The notes under the pieces are model-generated. The model saw only the letters and a list, made by a program, of their open reading frames with translations. It ran no database searches and had not been told where the DNA came from. Shown piece by piece: positions 11,501 through 21,147 of a stretch of DNA of 64,000 bases. Within the stretch, counting starts at the first letter, position 1. Every line of letters begins with the position of its first letter. Both the position numbers and the translations under genes were made by a program. The DNA is from Henricia sp. BOLD:AAB3569 (Eukaryota > Echinodermata > Asteroidea > Spinulosida > Echinasteridae): assembly GCA_037783545.1 (NCBI GenBank), contig JBBELK010000329.1, positions 5,036,501-5,100,500 on the forward strand, given 5' to 3'.

Positions 11501-12658
11501 CAAGATGTGTGCTGCCAGGATTAAGATGCAGAACAAATACTTAGATCAGGTAAGAAGCACGATCTTAAAGGCCCATTGAATCATTTGTAGATATTGTTTA
11601 ATGAATTTCTGGACCATGTTTAAATTGAAAATTATTCTGCATAAATTTCAGCCAAATACCAGCCAACCACACTTTTATTCCCATTCATAAATACTTGGGG
11701 TGTTTAAAAAAAACCTAAATACCTGTCAACCAGAGTTTCAAAATTTCAAGCGACCTGAAATACACCATATCTCCAGAGATTTTGAACCAGTGTACACCGT
11801 ACCTTTTGAGAAGTGGCTATGTTATTAAGAACTTTTTCAGCGGGGTCAATGACCCTGTTCTCACTGGAGAAATCGCTTCATTCGACGATGATTCGACAGA
11901 GTTTTCCTGATGTGAACGCACGCCTCTTCATTCGACGATTAGAATCGCTTCATTCGATGAAGAAAATAGCTTCATTCGACAAAGACATCGCTTCATTCGA
12001 TGAAGAAATCGCTTCATTCGATGAAGCTAATTTGTAATGAGAACGCTCCCTTCGTTCGACAAAGCAATTTGGCAGGCCTGGTTGCACAAGCACGTTGTGT
12101 GTCAAGCGCCCAGCAAGCATTGTTTTTGACGCGCCACTGGAAAACCACACAGTGCGTCTAGGCACGCGACGCCCATGAACGACCTCCCACAACTTCATTC
12201 GAATCTTCGTTAGCGGTCGCTTATAATGTGCACGGTACCGCTCTTCATTCGATCTTCGTTCGATCTTCGTTAAGTGATATTTGAACGCACGCTTCATTAA
12301 CTAACGATGATTAACTAATCTTCGTCGAACGAAGTGATTCGTTCGAACAGGGTCATTCCCAGATAATTTAACAAAGATTTCCACATGACCGAATGTGCTC
12401 TTTTGGATCAAAAATGCAAAATTTTGGCTCGGTTTTGGATCAGCTGTATACAGTATGTATTTATTTGTTTGTTTTCCAATCTTAACCAAATGTGCTCTTT
12501 TATTACAGATTGAGGACCTGTATGAAGATTTCCACATCACTAAACTACCTCTGCTGGAATGCGAAGTCCGAGGGCAAGAAAACGTAACGGCATTCTCCAG
12601 GAATCTCGTGGAGCCGTTCCATGCACTCCAGAAGAACAAATCTCCCGGTAACACGTGA
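2599..12658 (+). CDS. GET3: GET3/ASNA1 tail-anchored protein targeting ATPase, 7 coding exons
   Basis: Cytosolic homodimeric ATPase that carries tail-anchored membrane proteins to the ER receptor. Coding exons: 2599-2726, 3221-3426, 3701-3791, 4774-4924, 6108-6215, 11328-11549, 12509-12658. All introns are GT-AG and phases match, giving 351 aa (human about 348). Visible motifs: P-loop [10 protein letters not shown] at 32-41 with the signature lysine 34, switch I STDPAHN at 61-67, switch [10 protein letters not shown] at 155-162, and zinc-binding CKMC with cysteines 286 and 289. The loop before the CxxC is longer than in the human protein. The start follows the N-terminus MAAHMDDDD, which resembles the mammalian MAA start; an in-frame ATG at 2563 would add 12 residues. 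Intron 5 (5.1 kb) is packed with repeats, and a TTAA-type element in it ends about 45 bp before exon 6. Identification is from remembered family sequence. Confidence 0.95.
2995..3120 (+). repeat. Dispersed repeat fragment in GET3 intron 1
   Basis: The block containing AACATTCAACAATTTCC, CATGTTCCATAGACTT and CTCAGTGGCGAC matches 58340-58460, upstream of AOPEP, with moderate divergence. Neither copy shows clear ends. Confidence 0.55.
4097..4602. mobile_element. TTAA-bounded element in GET3 intron 3
   Basis: Begins TTAAAGGTACA (4097) and ends TGTACCTTTAA (4602), an inverted pair of about 11 bp including TTAA at both borders. It is 506 bp long with no coding capacity. It lies in the intron between exons 3 and 4. 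Confidence 0.6.
4964..5474 (+). mobile_element. TTAA-bounded element, copy 1 (GET3 intron 4)
   Basis: Starts TTAAAGATAGTATACATGAT and ends with the inverse, ATCATGTATACTGCCTTTAA, so the terminal repeats are about 23 bp and TTAA lies at both borders. The middle is a degenerate array of GAAGTGGTTTTGGGGC-like units, partly in opposite orientation. Related copies are at 10835-11282 (same strand) and 29240-29668 (opposite strand). Use of TTAA recalls the piggyBac superfamily, but the termini after TTAA (AGG) differ from the usual CC start, so the superfamily is not settled. Confidence 0.75.
5475..5785. mobile_element. Inverted-repeat MITE (GGCCCGTCTACACT)
   Basis: The left end GGCCCGTCTACACTATCAGA and the right end, read inverted, GGCCTGTCTAAACTATGAGA, define a 311-bp element abutting the TTAA element on its left. 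Inside are many copies of TGTCTGACAGAC-like words. A reversed partial copy follows at 5812-5925. Confidence 0.7.
5812..5925 (-). repeat. Reversed fragment of the 5475-5785 MITE
   Basis: Read on the minus strand this matches the interior of the neighbouring element, with shared words GCAGACAAGTTTGATCATG and GTTTGATACGCAGTC (one mismatch in the second). It is probably a truncated second insertion or one arm of a larger inverted structure. Confidence 0.6.
6266..6472. mobile_element. 207-bp inverted-repeat MITE in GET3 intron 5
   Basis: The left end holds CACAATAAGTTAGGGATATT, and the right end holds the inverse, AATATCCCTAACTTATTGTG, inside ACTAC/GTAGT borders. No open frame is seen. It starts about 50 bp after exon 5. 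Confidence 0.75.
6473..6872. other. GET3 intron 5, no feature seen
   Basis: This is unique-looking intronic sequence with a short GCATGCGTGTGTACACGCATC palindromic stretch near 6651-6680. I see no repeat family or coding exon. Confidence 0.4.
6873..7012. repeat. Foldback element in GET3 intron 5
   Basis: The two arms GCAATGGAAGGAATATTTTC and the inverse of GGAAATATTCCTCCCATTGC fold back across a centre around CGGCTTCGCCTC, and AGATAGAATGTGTTCCAT pairs with the sequence around 6955-6968. It is a single palindrome of about 140 bp. Confidence 0.6.
7678..7740 (+). repeat. Left arm of a 3-kb inverted-repeat-flanked segment
   Basis: The arm beginning ATATTGGATGGCTTTAAGGG and ending near TCATGAAAATACTGA reappears inverted at 10624-10683 with only a few differences. 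The segment between the arms contains the minus-strand tRNA-half array, a SINE and a hAT-like MITE. Confidence 0.65.
8240..8868 (-). repeat. tRNA-half tandem array A
   Basis: Read on the minus strand it is about seven to eight head-to-tail units of 70-80 bp. Each carries a tRNA-like box A segment (GCTCAGCTGGTAGAGCAT and variants), then TGTGTCAGAGGTCTTGGG and CCTGAGGGAGTATACCACTG. No unit shows an intact box B, so none is a complete tRNA. Open frames across it are by-products. It lies in GET3 intron 5. Confidence 0.85.
8871..9222 (+). mobile_element. tRNA-derived SINE
   Basis: The head ATGGCCGAGCGGTCTAGTG resembles the box A of a Ser/Leu-type tRNA, and GTGGGTTCCGGGCC is a decayed box B. The body has TGAGCAAGGCACTTAATC, GATGTAAAGCCGTCGGTCC and TTTAAAGATCCCAGAGCA, blocks I recall from SINEs of marine invertebrates. 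A related body is at 16990-17110. The tail is GAATAAATAAACA. It directly abuts array A. Confidence 0.75.
9223..9850. other. GET3 intron 5, no feature seen
   Basis: Nothing recognisable: no exon-like frame, no inverted repeat and no tandem repeat was found by eye. Confidence 0.4.
9852..10080. mobile_element. hAT-like MITE (CAGGGCTCGAA)
   Basis: Left end CAGGGCTCGAAAT and right end ATTCGAGCCCTG (with TTCATGAA before it) form short terminal inverted repeats around 229 bp. The CAGGG...CCCTG ends are of the type used by hAT elements. The interior repeats GGTCCAGT/ACTGGACC words. GTGATA is present at both borders, which may be part of a target duplication. Confidence 0.65.
10591..10683 (-). repeat. 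Right arm of the 3-kb inverted-repeat-flanked segment
   Basis: 10624-10683 is the inverse of 7678-7740. It is preceded by a small palindrome (CATGAAAATACTGAAC ... GTTCGGTATTTTCATG, with three mismatched pairs) that is missing from the left arm. Confidence 0.65.
10835..11282 (+). mobile_element. TTAA-bounded element, copy 2 (GET3 intron 5)
   Basis: Starts TTAAAGGTAGAACACACGAT and follows 4964-5474 closely: the CCCTGTGTGATT block, the GAAGTGGTTTTGGG-like array, TTTTCGTCTCATGAGAC, and GACTATAGTACTTCAGAC. Its right end is worn (AGCAGGGGCTTTAG, TTAA decayed to TTAG). It ends about 45 bp before GET3 exon 6. Confidence 0.75.
11690..11840 (+). repeat. Dispersed repeat, inverted partner at 14215-14385
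   Basis: Shared inverted words include CCACTTCTCAAAAGG-type sequence, GTGTACACTGGTTCAAAATC and CCTGTCAACCAGA/TCTGGTTGACAG. It lies in GET3 intron 6. Confidence 0.55.
11848..12357. mobile_element. Inverted-repeat element with TTCATTCGA repeats
   Basis: Ends AATGACCCTGTTC and GAACAGGGTCATT are inverted repeats. The left part has about six copies of a 20-bp word around ATCGCTTCATTCGATGAAGA; the right part has the opposite orientation (CTTCATTCGATCTTCGTT). It is about 510 bp with no credible protein. It lies in GET3 intron 6, 150 bp before the last exon. A related reversed fragment is at 14936-15165. Confidence 0.7.
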
Positions 12659-12714
12659 CATGTTATGTATCATAATCTGCAATATTATCCTTATTTAATC
12701 AGGCATTGGTGTGA

Positions 12715-13345
12715 AACAGGTTTGTTGTCGAGTCCGTCACAAGTCTATCACAAGTCCAGAGCCGATAAAATCACAAGTCCGTGACAAGTCCCGCACAAGT
12801 AAGGCTATTCGAATAGCATTTTACCGAATCAAATATTCAGTATGTGCTTTTTCCACTCCAAATCAAACATGTCTCTCAGCTAGGAAGAAGTAAAAAACCT
12901 TTTTCCTTTGATGTCATATTTGCGTCCAACCACAAGTCTAGTGTACAAGGGCCGACGATAATTTCTGCAAAAACCTCTTCGGGCGAGAGACTGCGATGCA
13001 AGTTACAACATGAAGTCTATAATTTGAGCACAGATTATTTTTTGAGGTGGCAAATTCGGCAATAAAAAGGCTGCTGTATTCCTGTGAGCTGTGAGTTCGG
13101 ATGTGCCAAAATCAATTAATTTCACGGCAAACTTTTTTGTCCAAAAAAAATTCACGGAAAAAAATTCACGCATCGAATATCGAATATTCGATCGAAAATT
13201 AAACCGATTTTTCAAATAGTAAATTATTCGAAAATGCACAGGCCTAGGCAAAGAATGCCTTTGTTGGAGTTCATTTGAATAGCTTGTGACTTGAATTAAG
13301 ACCCAGGGACTTGTGGTGGACTTGTGATGGACTCTACTACTAACC
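12715..13345. mobile_element. Inverted-repeat element just past GET3 stop
   Basis: The left border GTCACAAGTCTATCACAAGT is answered near the right border by ACTTGTGGTGGACTTGTGAT. Inside, a second inverted pair built from CGAATA/TATTCG words is visible. The element begins about 55 bp after the GET3 stop codon, so the GET3 3' UTR may run into it. An AATAAA occurs near 13062, but use as a poly(A) signal is not shown. Confidence 0.5.
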
Positions 13346-13369
13346 CTGGTGTGAAAGATAGCATATTTG

Positions 13370-13942
13370 TGACCGACCACCCCAAAATTAGGCGGAAGTT
13401 ATTATTATTTTTTTTATAGAAGGGATTTTTACACCGTTGCATAGCTGGCGTTTTCAGTTTTAAAATAAGATATAATTCACTCCTATCGGTGGTATATATT
13501 TTAAGATACGGCTTTTCAAAGTTCGGGAACTGCAACAGGATGTTATGGGCGTTAAAGTTTGGGCTGAATTTTAACATTACAAAATCACAAAATCACCTTA
13601 ACAATCGTATACTACATGCAGACTTGTTTACTTATAAATGCACAGCTGTTAAGGAGGTCCGTACCAAAAACGAAATTGCAGTCAATGCATCCGAATTTGT
13701 TTAGATATGGATTTTTGTGACATTAGGATAATACGTGTACCTTGAAATAACATCGGTCATAAATATAAACGCAGACACTGAATTAAATTACATTTTTTCT
13801 TTATTTCTTAAAACATACCGTTTAATAGAATTAGAAGTTTATAAAAAAAACATTTTGACGAAATTATTTTTTTCGTTGTAGGTGCCATATTTGGAAATGG
13901 TATTTGCCGACTTCCGCCTGGTTTTGCGGTGGTAGGTCACAC
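13370..13942. mobile_element. 572-bp inverted-repeat element
   Basis: The left end GTGACCGACCACCCC ... GGCGGAAGT is matched by the right-end inverse ACTTCCGCC ... GGTGGTAGGTCAC. Terminal repeats are about 31 bp with several mismatches. No coding capacity is seen. Confidence 0.7.
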
Positions 13943-14214
13943 ATTTTGAGAGGATATGGAGTGTTTCGAAATAACATGAAATTTGAAATTCATGCCCTGT
14001 AACAGGCAGCTCAGCAGTAACTATCAGTTATTTCACATATTTGGTGAAATGCCGTGTGTTGGGCATTACCAAGCTTATGTGCACCTGCAAATTTCATTCT
14101 AGAATGGATGTTTTAGAAATACATGTACATGTGTCCCACGCGTAATGCTTTTCGTGTCAACCGAAAAATGCTCCGTACGTAATGCCAATTTCACTTTGAT
14201 ATCAATTAACTGAA

Positions 14215-14390
14215 ACAATTACTGACCCTGCTGAAAAGTACTTTATAACATTGCCACTTCTCAAAAGGTGTGGTGTACACTGGTTCAAAATCTGTAGAGA
14301 TATGATTATTTCAAGACAAGTCACTTGAAATTTTGAAATTCTGGTTGACAGACATTTCATGTTATTTTGAAACGCACCATATTGAGAAAA
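14215..14390 (-). repeat. Inverted partner of 11690-11840
   Basis: See the partner copy. This copy also extends into GACCCTGCTGAAAAGT, matching the junction with the 11848 element. A second inverted match (CATGTTATTTTGAAACG with 13964-13980) makes 13960-14390 itself a foldback. Confidence 0.55.
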
Positions 14391-14423
14391 CAAGTATGAA
14401 GAGATTTTGATAAGGTATATAAC

Positions 14424-14929
14424 AGGCTTGGGCGATTCCACTCGAGAATAGAGTAGAATCGATTCCACCTTGGGAATCGGAATCGCGATTCCAGATTTCT
14501 GAGGAATCGATTCCAAGTACGAACCGATTTCCTTTTAGCAACATTTGATTCCTAGTGATAACTTGTCGATTCCAGAAATTACCTAGCAATTTCGTACCCA
14601 AAACACTTGAGTATTCTGCCTCTGATAATTTCCACATGATAGGAACGTGTGTGTGTGGCACGGGCAGACATCATTTTATAGACGTTTAAGTGCCGCTCGG
14701 TGCCAAAAAATAGGTCATCTGCACAATATGCAGTATCGTCAACGTAAGCCTGGTTTCCATATCATCGCAACAAACGCAGACAGTACCGTAAACTAGACGT
14801 AAACTGCAACGTAAACAGCCGGCAAAGTTGAATCAAGTTTTGCCGATTGTTTCCGTCAGTGTCTGCGTGTGTCTGTTACGATTATATGTAAACTAGGTTT
14901 TAAACAAAAATGTAGAATCGCCCAAGCCT
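14424..14929. mobile_element. Inverted-repeat element (AGGCTTGGGCGATT)
   Basis: Left end AGGCTTGGGCGATTC and right end GAATCGCCCAAGCCT are perfect 15-bp inverted repeats around 506 bp. The left half has several GAATCGATTCC words. The element at 21768-22340 starts with the related CTAGGCCTGGGCGATT. Confidence 0.7.
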
Positions 14930-14935
14930 AGTTTA

Positions 14936-15165
14936 TAACCCTGTTTACATTGTGAACTTGCTTTCTTCAACGAAGATTATTTAATTTAATGTTAGTTAAT
15001 TAAGCGTGATTACACACCTCACTTGAAGATTGAACGGAGATCGAATGAAGAGTGGTACCACTCATTAGACAACCACTAACGGAGATCGAATGAAGCTGGT
15101 CGACGTTGTGATATCCTGGCTGTACATGTACGTCAAGCGTCTGATGCAGAGTTCTTTGTTTGGTT
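14936..15165 (-). repeat. Reversed fragment of the 11848-12357 element
   Basis: Read on the minus strand it shares TCTCCGTT, CTTCATTCGATCTCCGTT-type words, a GTACCACTCTTCATTCGATC block and the CAACGAAG terminal region with the right half of the 11848 element. Confidence 0.55.
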
Positions 15166-15345
15166 TTCAAAAATGCTGTTTACGCACAAGAGGCACGTAA
15201 AAAAAACAAGTTTGATATTTCAAAAGGAACAATAGATTAACAAAGGAATTTTTAAGAACAATAGAGGTACCAGTAATGCACTTATATACATTGCAGTCTC
15301 TGTGTGATCGTTATAACATAAGATGTCTACAGATGTCCGACGGAA

Positions 15346-15673
15346 GAAAATGACGAACTGTTAGCCCCTGGCACCATCCACCTCAGAAGAGCCTCTGGAG
15401 TATTTTTGGTACAAATTCATTTATGGTAACGAAGTGCCAACCACGTCGAATTCACGGACCAATGCTATACCGCATATGCCATTTTTATTAGAGTACTTCA
15501 AACTAGGGATGAAAATGACGAACTGTTAGCCCCTGGCACCATCCACCTCAGGAGAGCCTCTGGAGTATTTTTGGTACAAATTCATTTATGGTAACGAAGT
15601 GCCAACCACGTCGAATTCACCGACCAATGCTATACCGCATATGCCATTTTATTAAAGTACTTCAAACTAGGGA
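15346..15673 (+). repeat. Recent tandem duplication, 165-bp unit
   Basis: Two adjacent copies (15346-15510 and 15511-15673) start with GAAAATGACGAACTGTTAGC and end with TTCAAACTAGGGA. They differ at only about four positions (for example CAGAAGAGCC versus CAGGAGAGCC), so the duplication is young. No coding frame is evident. Confidence 0.9.
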
Positions 15674-16579
15674 GCGACGGTTCACCGTTTAACCGGGAAA
15701 AAAAAAACAGATTTGCTGAACGTTTGAATGACACCCAATTTTAAAGAATTTACAATAGTTTTCAGAGGGTTATTTGTAATGACTACATGAAATTAAAATA
15801 AGTTTATATTGGGTCGTAGTAAAATGTTGACAATATAAAGGTTCAACGATTATTTTGGGGGCCTGTGGATATTGTGTATGTACAGTATGCATCTATAAAT
15901 ACCAGCAACAATCTTCAGCAAAACGGTTAACCGAAACTTGAAAGAATTGCAAACCGGTTTCTGAATTAACCGTAAATTCCCGACCAATTTTAAACAATCC
16001 AATGAACCTGTGCGCGATGTGGTTTTGTTTACATTGTTCACGTCATCTCTCATTCGGGCCATTGTCTTATACTTTAGCCAATCACAAAGTAGCACTTAGT
16101 CATTGCATTAACTGCAAATCATTGCATTTTGCTTTTTTCCCCCCAAAAATGGTTGAAGTGTTTGGAGAGGGTCGAGGGCATATTCACATCATCGCTGGTA
16201 ATAATTAGACCAATATGGACTGGTATCGTCGGAGGCAATGGAGAAACTACGACGATTTGCGATTTAACAACTCTCAATGAAGGTTGAATGTTAAGCAGTC
16301 GTGGCCATGTCTCAACATCGCCTTATCTGCAAAAATACTACAGTTACCCGTATCAAATAACCAAATTATTCCTGCTTTTGTTTGTTTGCGATTGATAATT
16401 TAAAAAATATATATTAGGTGTAGGGTGTCATTTTGCAAGCAAGGAAACACTAACATGGAGCAAATGACAAACAAAATATCTTTGATTTAAACTATGAAAT
16501 ATTAAATGCTCGTTCTTAGAAATATTTGTGAACTCTTTTCTGTTCTATATTTGTGAAATAACAACTTACTCTTTCGCGT
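15674..16579. other. No gene seen
   Basis: AT-rich sequence without a supported exon. Short GGTTAACCG-like words around 15680-15965 (CACCGTTTAACCGG, ACGGTTAACCGAAAC, AAACCGGTTTCTG) suggest the remnant of another inverted-repeat element, but the borders are unclear. Confidence 0.35.
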
Positions 16580-16850
16580 TTAGGTCGACCGGTTATGGGT
16601 AAAAAAAGGCGCATTAGGACGACCGACCGCATTAGGGCGACCGATAGCCGGTCGTCTTAAAGCCAAGTGCTTCAAGACCATCTTTATTAGGTCAAAAACC
16701 ATTTTCGTCTAGGTCGCAAAACATTTTTTTCAGAGAATTAGGTCGAGAAAATGGGTGTCAATTCATGAGTTTCTTTCCGACAATTTTGTGGTTTTAGTGG
16801 TCTCTGTAAGCACTCTACCCAAAACGGTCGTCCTAATACGGGAAAAATAG
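16580..16850 (+). repeat. Dispersed repeat rich in GGGCGACC/AGGTC words, copy 1
   Basis: Shares with 43290-43530 the order ATTAGGGCGAC, AAAAACCATTTT, TTATTAGGTC, then GGTGTCAATT followed by a GTGGTT block. The alignment is loose but colinear. Confidence 0.55.
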
Positions 16851-16904
16851 TTATCAAACGATTCATTCTTATATCATGCACACTTCCACCAAACATTGGG
16901 TTCG

Positions 16905-17120
16905 GGGCACTTGTATAATTATTACCCCTGATCACTGTGCTCAATTTTATCAATTCCTTAAACATTCCCTTTAACCACAAATGCTCCATTCTTCGGAATA
17001 GATGTAAAGCCGTTGGTCCGGTGTATTGTGTAACACACTTAAAAGATCCCAGAGCACTCTTTGTGAAGAGTAAGGGGATAATCCGGTGTCTCTGGCCGTC
17101 GGCTGCTAATGGCGCCACCC
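16905..17120 (+). repeat. SINE-body fragment
   Basis: Contains ATTACCCCTGATCACTG ... CAATTCCTTAAACATTC, shared with 22170-22235, and GATGTAAAGCCGTTGGTCC ... AAAAGATCCCAGAGCACTC ... GTGTCTCTGGCCGTC, shared with the SINE at 8871-9222. The 185-codon minus-strand open frame here is a by-product of the SINE. Confidence 0.65.
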
Positions 17121-18350
17121 ACCTATGTATCTCGATGTTTAGGTGGAAGACACTTGTAAGCTTCAAGAAATTCAGCATACAAGCTGTGAATTGAAGTGCC
17201 ATAAACCCCCATTCCCCGCACCCAATCAGAAACTTTGCTCCGCCCATATAAACAATTTTGTGTGTGTCCGAAGCTTGACCTTTTTGCTTGACCACTTTGC
17301 ATTAAGACCCATTAGTAACATTCGGGTTAATTGACACAAATGCAGTAAGCGTTTTTAGCCACTTAAATAACTTCCTCACTGACCATTACAAAGACGTCAC
17401 TAACACATTGACAGTGAATAGTTCAAAACGTTCTGTTTTCCCCCTTGGTAATCAGATGTTGTTGTAATTTTGTTTTCCAAACCACAAATTTAAAAAGTGC
17501 CGTGTCCATTTTCATCACCACGAAATAATTAGGAACGGTCAGTTTTTGACCTTTGTACCATGTTTGTACAGTCTAGATTGTGGCCACGTACATTGTCCAT
17601 GTCAACTTCAACACACACACACACACAATCAAATTTATTAAAATATTGACATGACTCAAACGTTAACAAACAAAATGCTTAAAGACTATTTTTTATGCAA
17701 GAAGATTCCCTGTCGGGGTCTGGGGAAACAGATTCTGGGGCTGCCTGGTTTGCAGGACCCTTTTTTTGGGAGGGGGAGGGGGACCACCTGTGTTATACTG
17801 TATCACTTCTTTTGTGACTTATTCCTTGGGTCAATTTGACCTCTCTATCGTCTCAACGTTGTTGTAACTTGTTGCGTCCCAAGCACTTTCCCCTAACCAT
17901 ATCTTGAGCTCGGGATCACTACTAATTGGCACCAAATTGACGGACGAGTTTTCAGACGATTTCGGAAAACTCGGGCACTGATCTGTCCTGAAAAATTTCC
18001 CGCCAAATCTTTCACCTCTCAACGTCCATTTCCCAATTACCATAACAACGCCTTGCCCAACAGCTACAATCTTACTAAGTTTTTGTTTCTCTCCCTCTAG
18101 TAAAGAAAATACAAAATAATGAATTTTCTTCCTAATAGCCGTTAAATTGAGTTTTGATGAAATTTGCCGGCTTTAATTAGCCACGGAGGATTTTCGTCTG
18201 AAATAATTTGTGTGTTGTGTTTTGATTGATCGAGTGTCGTGTGTTGGAATAAAGACGTCTTCACAAGTCACCCATTGGCGACATTGATCTTAACTCGGTA
18301 GTAACTGGACAAGATCCTGTGCTTAGAAACTGCAACAAAGCACAAGCTTC
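17121..18350. other. No gene seen
   Basis: Intergenic sequence with (AC)n near 17612-17627. No exon or repeat family was recognised with confidence. Confidence 0.4.
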
Positions 18351-18480
18351 CAGAGGCGGATCTAGCCTCATTAAAATACAGGAATACAAAGGAAAAGCGG
18401 GGGCTACAGCCCCCCTGAAATCCATTATATTCCTGTATTTTAATGGCGGCATTCGCCCAAATATACGGTTCAAAAAAGAA
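18351..18480. mobile_element. Small foldback element (CAGAGGCGGATC end)
   Basis: TTAAAATACAGGAATA (18371) is matched inverted by TATTCCTGTATTTTAA (18428), with GGGGGCTACAGCCCCC between. CAGAGGCGGATC at the left is a hAT-type terminus as I recall it. The right end is not clear. Confidence 0.5.
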
Positions 18481-18547
18481 ACACAAATTACGCTCTGACA
18501 TAAAGATCGAGGAGGCCGAGAGATGTAACATTTTATCGGTTAGTAAC

Positions 18548-18900
18548 ATGTCTGAGTATGACCACCTCCTGTGGCAAGCCTGACTGCACCAGCTTCCATA
18601 GGAGCCGTTGAGGCAGAGTGCGCCACTCTGCCTCTACGAGCTCCGGCACTTCTAGTGCTATCTGGGAGACATGCGGTTCCATAGAGATTGCCTCATCCTA
18701 CGCACGTTCAACCAGGTTGAAACCTAACAAAATTAGTTTTCTGAGAGCCCTTAACTACAGGATTCTCCCAGAATCAGAAAATGTCATTTCATTACTGTGG
18801 GAATCACTTTGTTCAAGCAGGTCCTCTTGGACCTGGAGGAAATCACTGAAGCAGAACAGTCTTGAAAGCGATTCCAAAGTGATTGGTCAATACATAGTTC
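18548..18900 (-). repeat. Dispersed repeat, relatives at 24480-24790 and 54860-55000
   Basis: On the minus strand it carries GGAGCTC, GAGGCAGAGTGGCGCA-type words and a block matching TTTAGTGATTTCNTCCAGGTC ... GTGATTCCCACAG at 24520-24575. Three copies in the window show a family about 300-350 bp long. No box B or inverted termini were seen. Confidence 0.6.
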
Positions 18901-19560
18901 CGACCTGTCAATCAAGCCGAGCCCGCCGACCAATCACAACAGAGCTAGCAGACAGCGCCCACATATGTCAAAGTGCATTGCCTCACAAACGACATCACGC
19001 GATTTTCTGCCCGTTCAGTTTGTACATTGTTGTATGCGGTGATCCGGGTGAATTTTTGGTTTCAAGGCCGGGCGATTCGTAAGAAAGCACATTATTTCAT
19101 GATATGACATCCCTGTATTACTGGCCCTTTACTCGGTGTGTTCTAAGATAACTGTCAACCCTGAAACATGAATACCTTTGAGTTTTCTCCAATGAATCTG
19201 TGCTTTCCGTTGAAAGTCCCATTGTTTTGTGCAGTGTGTGTGGACATTTTGACGATAGCGTGTGAGGCATAGCAACAATATCCAAGGGGGCGGGGCTAAT
19301 TGGGCAAAATCGGAACTATGCATCAGTGCCTTGTTATCCACAAGTTTACTGTATTCAATAAACTTCTGTTCTGATCAATAATTTATATATATATATTTAA
19401 ATATGAGTTTCTTTTTGAGAGAGTATACAAATTTCACTCAAAACAGAAATCTAATCTTATTTAATTTAATAAATATATTTTTATACAATAAAACACGAAA
19501 AGACAGAACGAGTGAAGTTTGACAATATACAAGATTGTTAAACTATATTAAAATATAGAA

Positions 19561-20011
19561 TTAAAGTTGCACTGCCCGTGTTTTGGCCGATTTGGGCGTC
19601 AAATTGTTTTTTAAAAAGATAAATAGGTATTTTTCTAGAATAGAAAAAGTTATCAGCTTTCATTTGGTACCAAGAACGCAAAAATCCGTCAAGGATTAAT
19701 GCCAGTCGATTAAAAACAAGAAATGATTAAATGGCTGGCAGGTCAATTAATCGACAGGGTTATGACGTAAATGTACATGTGCGCGTACATGTGTACATTG
19801 TACACATACTATGTACATATGAGCGTACGCGCACATGTACAACATGTGAAGCACGTTTCAAGAAAAAGGCTTGTATCTCCAATTCCCGACGTCGGAAATT
19901 TAAATTTTTGATATTTTTCGTTACAGAGACACGTAAGCTTTCTAAATTCGTTCGCTTGTGTAAATTAATGTTTTTAATCCTTTCACCGAAACACGGGCAA
20001 TGCAACTTTAA
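19561..20011. mobile_element. TTAA-bounded inverted-repeat element
   Basis: Starts TTAAAGTTGCACTGCCCGTG and ends with the inverse CACGGGCAATGCAACTTTAA (one mismatch), so terminal repeats are at least 23 bp with TTAA at both borders. Its centre is a second palindrome at 19773-19857 made of GTACATGTGCGCGTAC-type words. It is 451 bp long. Confidence 0.8.
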
Positions 20012-20129
20012 GTATCGGCAAGGAAATATTGAAGGTTTAAAAAATTTAAAGATGAATATTATGTACACTTTGTGACACTGATTTCAGATTTTCATGCGTT
20101 TGCGTTGTCGACTCGTGAAATAAACTGTT

Positions 20130-20260
20130 GAAATGAAAAGTGTGACGTCAGTTACCAGAATAATTGGCTCTAAACATTCGCTGATAATCCGTCCATTGCT
20201 AAAGCGCAGGGAAACAGTTCACTTGTTTTAGTGTATAGACCCAGTGTAGATCAGATTCAA
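20130..20260 (+). repeat. Dispersed repeat, relative at 28930-29215
   Basis: Shares GTGTGACGTCAG, CTCTAAACATTCGCTG, GGGAAACAGTTCACT and GTTTTAGT with two partly tandem copies near 28960-29110. Confidence 0.55.
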
Positions 20261-20295
20261 ATTTACATTTCAGAGACTTTGGGGGCTTGTAATGC

Positions 20296-20605
20296 TTGCA
20301 ATCTATGTGCAGCAAAATAAATTCCTGGTAAAAAAAGAATCTATGGCGGATGGAATTTCAATTGTGTTTTGTATTTTAATGAGCGTGGATCTGCTACAGA
20401 TTTTGTCTTTTGGTCGCAAAAACTCGACCTAGCCTGCGCGACTTATGCTAGTAGGACTATACCTTTTCCCAGAGCCGGTCACGCATGTTCTTCAAGCATC
20501 CTTGATGGAAGTGTACTTCTCAGTAGGTGTGATAAGTCAATGGTAATACAATATTTTTTAAATTTTTTGTTACCAGGAATTTATCTTGCTGCACAGATTG
20601 CATAA
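20296..20605. mobile_element. 310-bp inverted-repeat element
   Basis: The left end TGCAATCTATGTGCAGCAAA ... TTCCTGGTAA is answered by TTACCAGGAA ... TTGCTGCACAGATTGCA at the right. Its interior word CATGTTCTTCAAGCATCC reappears inverted at about 50400-50425. Confidence 0.65.
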
Positions 20606-20698
20606 CGCACACTTCAATTAATTTATATCAGGAAATGCATTGCGCGAGACGATATACAATTATACAATTTATACCCCTATTTAATCAATAGAATGCAC

Positions 20699-21147
20699 AT
20701 GGGTAATTCCCAAAATTAGGGGTCTAAAATTGTTGGTGTCCCAGTTACGTACGACACTCTCCGCTTCAAAAATCACCACTCATGATCACAAATTCTCAGT
20801 AATGGACTGTGGCCTGTGATTATAGGGGGCAGCATCATTTTCTTGAATGTTTTGTTCTCTGATTCTTGAAAAATATTCAAAACAAAAGACCATAAAGGCT
20901 TATAATTTGTTCCATGGTATTGAATAGTTTGGTGTCCTGGGTTACCTACGCCAATGAAAATTGGCTGTAGAATGAGTTTGCATTAACATTTGTGCCATAT
21001 CTGCACACAAACATTAAATTTAAGTGGTATTTGTTGAAATAAAATAATAATTTTTTACTAGGAAACCATTTTCAATTACTAAAAACACATGGAAATCTTA
21101 AAAAGCATGTCACACTTTTGGACCCCTAATTTTTGGAATTACCCACA
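20699..21147. mobile_element. 449-bp inverted-repeat element
   Basis: Left end ATGGGTAATTCCCAAAATTA and GGGGTC pair with the right-end inverse GACCCC, TAATTTTTGGAATTACCCA. Terminal repeats are about 28 bp with one or two mismatches. No coding capacity. Confidence 0.75.

Noticed and set aside
16738-17295. 185-codon minus-strand frame
   Set aside because: It overlaps the SINE body, whose opposite strand happens to be open. No protein family was recognised.
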